Under the pieces are notes generated by a model that saw nothing but the letters and a program-made list of their open reading frames with translations, was not told the origin of the DNA and did no database searches. DNA of 64,000 nucleotides from Nocardia flavorosea (lineage in GTDB: Bacteria; Actinomycetota; Actinomycetes; Mycobacteriales; Mycobacteriaceae). The position numbers were made by a program, and so were the translations under genes. Shown here in pieces: positions 60,373 through 64,000 of this stretch (its first letter is position 1; the number at the start of each line of letters is the position of its first letter). The stretch spans positions 806,001 to 870,000 of the forward strand of contig NZ_JADLQL010000001.1 in NCBI RefSeq assembly GCF_015477805.1. Reading direction: 5' to 3'.

Positions 60373-60620
60373 AAACATCCTCCTGCTCACAAGGGGTCCG
60401 CGGCCCACACAGACCGCGCCTCGAGGGAGGCGCTTCCCGCTCGGGGCGCGCCCAAACCCGCGGCCCGGGTGGCCGCGCCCGAGAACTCGCGGGCGACGGC
60501 ACCTCGCGCCGACGGCCGGATCGCCCCGGCCGGTTTCGATCACGGCACCGCGGCAACCCGGTGCTCGACCGGTACGGCATCGATACGGCGGTTCTCGTTC
60601 GCCACGGAAGGAGCACAACA

Positions 60621-61460
60621 ATGGGGTTCCCGGAACAACAGCAAGAGGTGCCCGGTGTCCAGTCGCGGATGACACCGGTTCCGGATTGCGGCGAGCAGAG
60701 CTACCGGGGCAGTGGGAAGCTGACCGGTAGAACGGCGGTGATCACCGGCGGTGACAGCGGAATCGGCCGGGCCGTCGCCATCGCCTTCGCCCGCGAGGGC
60801 GCCGATATCCTGATCTCCTACCTCGACGAACACGACGACGCCGCCGAAGTGGGTGCGCTGATCGAGGAGGCGGGCCGCCGGGCCGTACTGGTCCCCGGCG
60901 ACCTGTCCGATCCGGCGCACTGCCGGGCCGTGATCGACCGGGCAGTAGAGGCATTCGGCCGGATCGACGTCCTGGTCAGCAATGCGGCCTACCAGATGAC
61001 CCACAACACCCTCGAAGAGATCAGCGACGAAGAATTCGACTACACGTTCAAAGTGAATATCCAGGCCTATTTCCACCTGGTGAAGGCCGCCCTGCCGCAT
61101 ATGCCCGCGGGTGGCTCGATCATCGGTAGTTCCTCGGTGAACTCCGATACTCCCTCCCCCACGCTGGCACCGTACGCCGCCACCAAGGCCGCCATCGCCA
61201 ACTTCTCCGCCAGTCTGGCGCAACTGCTCGGCGACAAGGGAATCCGGGTCAACAGCGTGGCACCAGGGCCCATCTGGACCCCGCTGATCCCGTCCACCAT
61301 GCCCAACGAGAAGGTCAGCGCGTTCGGCGACGATACCCCCCTCGGCCGCGCCGGTCAGCCGGCCGAACTCGCGCCCGCCTACGTGCTACTCGCCTCCGAC
61401 GAAGGCAGCTATATCTCCGGCGCACGGGTCGCGGTGACCGGCGGGCGGCCGATTCTGTAG
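60621..61460 (+). CDS. SDR-family oxidoreductase, YhdF/GsiB-like
   Basis: Short-chain dehydrogenase of 279 residues with an N-terminal extension (PEQQQEVPGVQSRMTPVPDC) typical of the stress-associated 'glucose/ribitol dehydrogenase-like' SDRs. Cofactor motif: AVITGGDSGIGRAVAIAFA; DVLVSNAAYQMTHNT (NAA in place of NAG); active site SSSVNSDTPSPTLAPYAATK; end motif VAVTGGRPIL. ATG 60621 follows GGAAGGAGCACAACA. In line with the P450 gene but separated by 381 bases that include a heptanucleotide array. Confidence 0.9.
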   Translation: MGFPEQQQEVPGVQSRMTPVPDCGEQSYRGSGKLTGRTAVITGGDSGIGRAVAIAFAREGADILISYLDEHDDAAEVGALIEEAGRRAVLVPGDLSDPAHCRAVIDRAVEAFGRIDVLVSNAAYQMTHNTLEEISDEEFDYTFKVNIQAYFHLVKAALPHMPAGGSIIGSSSVNSDTPSPTLAPYAATKAAIANFSASLAQLLGDKGIRVNSVAPGPIWTPLIPSTMPNEKVSAFGDDTPLGRAGQPAELAPAYVLLASDEGSYISGARVAVTGGRPIL

Positions 61461-61841
61461 GGCTCACGGCCGCACCCGGGAGGAGGACCCGGCCGAGTGA
61501 CGGGTGAAAGTTCTCGGCGCCCCCGGTTGGAACGGGGCGATACCGCCCAGACCGACCCCCTGTTACCGACCCCCTGTTTCGGCAGGAGCGGCTGGGGTAC
61601 GCGAGCCCGGTCGGCGGTCGGCGGTCGGCGGTCGGCGGTCGGCGGTCGGCGGTCGGCGGTCGGCGGTCGGCGGTCGGCAGTCGGCAGTCAGCGGTCGGCA
61701 GTCAGCGGTCGGCAGTCAGGCACGCGACGACCCGCAGTCACGCACTCGACGACCGGCAGTCGGGCACTCAGGAGGCGCGCAGTCGGCGCTCGCGCACTCG
61801 ACGGTGGGCAGCCGGCGACGAAAACGGCGGAAGGAGACGGG
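61461..61841. other. Intergenic stretch with heptanucleotide array, upstream of P450
   Basis: 381 bases without a convincing gene. The frame of the P450 is open through it, but the sequence is only low-complexity repeat. The array at 61609-61720 is listed separately. Confidence 0.7.
61609..61720. repeat. Tandem 7-bp repeat, 16 units of GGTCGGC and variants
   Basis: Ten units GGTCGGC, then AGTCGGC, AGTCAGC, GGTCGGC, AGTCAGC, GGTCGGC and AGTCAGG, with no spacers. A decayed echo (CAGTCGGGCACTCAGG and CAGTCGGCGCTCG) extends to about 61800. It lies 121 bases upstream of the P450 start. Confidence 0.95.
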
Positions 61842-63200
61842 ATGGCCGATGTGCACGCGCACCGACTCACTGGGATTCGGGCGGCCACAACCCTGGTGGA
61901 GCTGGGCTTTCCGGCGATCAGCGCCGGTGTGATCGCGCGCCGCCGGCCGGTGCTCGCACTACTCGAACGGATCCAGGCCGACGAACGCGCAGCGCGCCGC
62001 TGGGAAAGGTTGCGGACGGAGTTCGGCCGGGGGCCGGTGGAGCTGGTCGTACCCGGGCGCCGGGTGATCGTGATACTCGACCCCGGCGATATCGGCCGGG
62101 TGCTGGCCGGAGCGCCTGCCCCCTTCGATCCGGCGAACCGGGAGAAGCGGGCCGCGCTGGAGCAGTTCCAGCCGCACGGAGTGCTGATATCGCAGGGACC
62201 CATCCGCGAAAGGCGCCGGTCCGTGAACGAGACGGCACTCGATACCGGTGCGCCCCTGCATCGTCTGGCCGAACCGTTCGCGGCAAAAGTGGCCGGCGAA
62301 GCCGAGGTCCTGATCGAACAGGCCGGGCGGCGCGGTGCGGTGGACGCAGCGGATTTCACGGCCGCGTGGTGGCGGTTGGTGCGCCGGGTGGTGCTGGGCG
62401 AGCAGGCCCGCACCGACGACGCGATCACCGATGAGCTGTGGCGGCTGCGCGGCGCGGCGAACTGGTCGTTTGCGGCACCACCGCTGCGGAAACGGCGAGA
62501 GCGGTTCCTCGCCCGGTTGTACGGCTATGTCGAAACGGCCGAACCCGGCAGTCTGGCCGGGGCGCTGGCCGATATCCCCGCCGGCGGGGCAATCGACCCG
62601 GTGGGACAGATGCCGCAGTGGCTGTTCGCCTTCGACGCGGCGGGTATCGCGCTGTCCCGGGCGCTGGCCCTGCTCACCGAACACCCGGAGCAGCGCGCTC
62701 GCGCCCGGGCCGACGCCGAAGCGCCGGAACGGGCGCGGCTGCGGCCGTACCTGCGGGCGTGTGTTCTCGAATCGATCCGATTGTGGCCCACCACCCCGGT
62801 GATCCTGCGCGATACCACCGAATGGACCCGATGGCGCACGGGTTCCGAACAGTTCGCGCTCGAGCCCGGCGCAGCGTTGCTGATCCTGGCCCCGGCGTTC
62901 CACCGCGACCGGCGGCTGCCGTTCGCCGACAGCTTCGACCCGGAGATATGGCTGGACGGCCGCGCGGAACAGTATCCGCAACTGGTGCCCTTCAGTGCCG
63001 GTCCGGCCGAATGTCCCGGCCGGAACCTGGTCCTGTTCGTCACCAGCGCGCTGCTCGCCCATCTGCTGTCCGGACCGGAACTGCGGTTACGCTCGCACGA
63101 TCTCACCCCGGGCATCCCGCTGCCCGCGACCCTCGACAACTACAGGCTGGAATTCACGGTCGAACCGGCGGGGTTACGGAGTGTGGCGCCACCACATTGA
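61842..63200 (+). CDS. Cytochrome P450, I-helix without acid-threonine pair
   Basis: P450 of 452 residues. The K-helix is VLESIRLWPTTPVILRDTTE (ExxR intact, near 309); the haem loop is FSAGPAECPGRNLVL (Cys near residue 391). The I-helix reads WLFAFDAAGIALSRALALL, so AGxET is AGIAL: both the acid and the threonine of the usual oxygen-activation motif are replaced. ATG 61842 follows AAGGAGACGGG. It is upstream of, and convergent with, a FAD/Rieske oxidoreductase gene. Some P450s lacking the threonine act as isomerases or peroxygenases (family knowledge). Substrate unknown. Confidence 0.88.
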   Translation: MADVHAHRLTGIRAATTLVELGFPAISAGVIARRRPVLALLERIQADERAARRWERLRTEFGRGPVELVVPGRRVIVILDPGDIGRVLAGAPAPFDPANREKRAALEQFQPHGVLISQGPIRERRRSVNETALDTGAPLHRLAEPFAAKVAGEAEVLIEQAGRRGAVDAADFTAAWWRLVRRVVLGEQARTDDAITDELWRLRGAANWSFAAPPLRKRRERFLARLYGYVETAEPGSLAGALADIPAGGAIDPVGQMPQWLFAFDAAGIALSRALALLTEHPEQRARARADAEAPERARLRPYLRACVLESIRLWPTTPVILRDTTEWTRWRTGSEQFALEPGAALLILAPAFHRDRRLPFADSFDPEIWLDGRAEQYPQLVPFSAGPAECPGRNLVLFVTSALLAHLLSGPELRLRSHDLTPGIPLPATLDNYRLEFTVEPAGLRSVAPPH

Positions 63201-63546
63201 GCCGGATTCCGCCCTCGTTGTGTTCATCGCGCCACCTTTCGTCGGCACGGGATCCGGGCATTCGGCCGGGACCGGGCAAGGTGAGCAAGGCGACAGCGTC
63301 GAGCAAAATAGTCGCGTCCCGATTCGATTGCCTCCGCACGAGCGCGCAACTCGGTCCCGGACCATTTCGAACGCCGAAGTCGCAGCGGGCCCGCAGTTGC
63401 CCCGCGACAGCAATCGGCGGGCCAGGGTGCGGCAGTCGCCGCACCGGACTTTGCGGAGTACGGATTCCGCCGGTGGTCGGCAAAGCCGGATCGTGGGGTG
63501 CCACTTCGGCGGTGCGGCACCGAGTTCGGTTGCGCGATGAGTGGCG
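63201..63546. other. Convergent intergenic region, P450 / Rieske protein
   Basis: 346 bases between convergent stop codons. I see no gene in any frame, no clear terminator hairpin and no repeat. Confidence 0.5.
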
Positions 63547-64000
63547 TCAGTCTTCGTCCGGATCGATTCGTTCCAGGGCGGTCGTGGCCGGCCCCTCGAG
63601 GACATTGCCGTCGATATCGAAACGCGACCCGTGACAGGGGCAGTCCCAGCTGGTTTCGGCGTCGTTGAACGCGACCACACAGCCGAGGTGGGTGCATACC
63701 GCCGATACGGCGTGCAGCCGGCCGTCGTGGTCCCGGTACACCGCGCTGCGCCGGCCGGACCGGCGCATCACCGCCCCGCTGCCCGGGGCGAGATCAGCGG
63801 CGGAATCGACGAAGGTACTCGGGGCGAGACGGTCGCCGATCAGGTGGCGGCCCACCTCGAGGCCGGATTTCAGCAGGGTGCCGGTTTCGACGCGGGGGTG
63901 CAGCCGGCGCGGGTCGTAGATCCGGGCCCACGGGAGTGGATCACCGGCCAGTTCGGCCGCGAGCAGCCGGCCGCCCATGATTGCGTGCGTCATTCCCCAT
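63547..64000 (-). CDS. FAD-dependent oxidoreductase with C-terminal Rieske domain (N-terminus beyond window)
   Basis: Only the C-terminal 151 residues are visible. MTHAIMGGRLLAAELAGDPL and WARIYDPRR are the end of a DAO-type FAD oxidoreductase domain. The Rieske [2Fe-2S] domain follows with both ligand pairs intact: VCTHLGCVV (CxH) and WDCPCHGSRFDIDGNVLEGP (CxxH). This matches the actinobacterial fused FAD/Rieske proteins. The frame is open to the window edge; the ATG at 63993 is unlikely to be the true start, since a FAD domain needs about 350 more residues. A redox partner for the adjacent P450 is possible but the genes converge. Confidence 0.88.
   Translation of the reverse strand, partial: WGMTHAIMGGRLLAAELAGDPLPWARIYDPRRLHPRVETGTLLKSGLEVGRHLIGDRLAPSTFVDSAADLAPGSGAVMRRSGRRSAVYRDHDGRLHAVSAVCTHLGCVVAFNDAETSWDCPCHGSRFDIDGNVLEGPATTALERIDPDED

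Noticed and set aside
61609..61720. Heptanucleotide array as a CRISPR
   Set aside because: Units are 7 bases, contiguous and without spacers; no cas genes are near.
61497..61841. N-terminal extension of the P450 coded by the repeat array
   Set aside because: It would be Ser/Val/Gly/Arg repeat only; ATG 61842 has a good ribosome-binding site and gives a normal P450 length.

Overview
This 64 kb window is a piece of a high-GC actinobacterial chromosome, most likely Nocardia or a close mycolic-acid-containing relative (inference). Direct pointers are an antigen-85-type mycolyltransferase, an Lsr2 nucleoid protein, a HadA/HadB-like fused hydratase, a PapA-type acyltransferase, a DUF3558 lipoprotein, two F420-type luciferase-like oxidoreductases, a Ku protein and a recC-recB-recD operon. 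Codons are strongly G/C at third positions, so long opposite-strand open frames are common and were ignored. I found no tRNA, rRNA, insertion sequence, integrase, phage gene or CRISPR array; the window looks like ordinary core/accessory chromosome.

Layout. 1-12.4 kb: truncated drug-efflux MFS gene, DUF3558 lipoprotein, a PucR-type regulator facing a small gene for a free-standing copy of its sensor domain, an M50 peptidase, a siderophore-interacting reductase divergent from a PapA-like acyltransferase with an IdeR-like iron box between them, a metallophosphoesterase, an SRPBCC-acyl-CoA ligase fusion, a small Cys protein and an LLM oxidoreductase. 12.4-23 kb: membrane-tethered solute-binding protein, phytoene-dehydrogenase-like oxidoreductase, TerD-AIM24 fusion, KhtT/KhtU-type K+/H+ antiporter, FolD, an ElyC/SanA protein and GalT. 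23-29.8 kb: NUDIX-type regulator, two TetR regulators each divergent from an oxidoreductase gene or operon (SDR; aldehyde dehydrogenase + SDR), and a PrmC-related methyltransferase.

29.8-38.6 kb: recC, recB and recD as one translationally coupled operon (4-base overlaps). 38.6-50 kb: class A-like serine hydrolase, cytochrome P450, NDH-2, two tandemly duplicated secreted glycine-zipper proteins with duplicated leader hairpins, lycopene cyclase-like gene overlapping ku, GNAT and two-domain universal stress protein. 50-64 kb: second LLM enzyme, alpha/beta hydrolase, lsr2, mycolyltransferase, HadAB-like fusion, SnoaL-like protein, a candidate BrnT/BrnA-like toxin-antitoxin pair, a TPP-dependent enzyme, an SDR, a P450 preceded by a 16-unit heptanucleotide repeat, and a truncated FAD/Rieske oxidoreductase.

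Working together: the clearest units are recCBD, khtTU, the TetR/ALDH/SDR locus, and the overlapping pair at 55.8-56.4 kb. Lsr2, the mycolyltransferase and the hydratase lie in one direction and suit a mycolate-envelope organism. The most unusual items are the duplicated secreted proteins with covarying leader palindromes, the isolated PucR sensor domain, the SRPBCC-ligase and TerD-AIM24 fusions, and the BrnTA-like pair. All functional calls rest on reading motifs by eye; no database search was possible.
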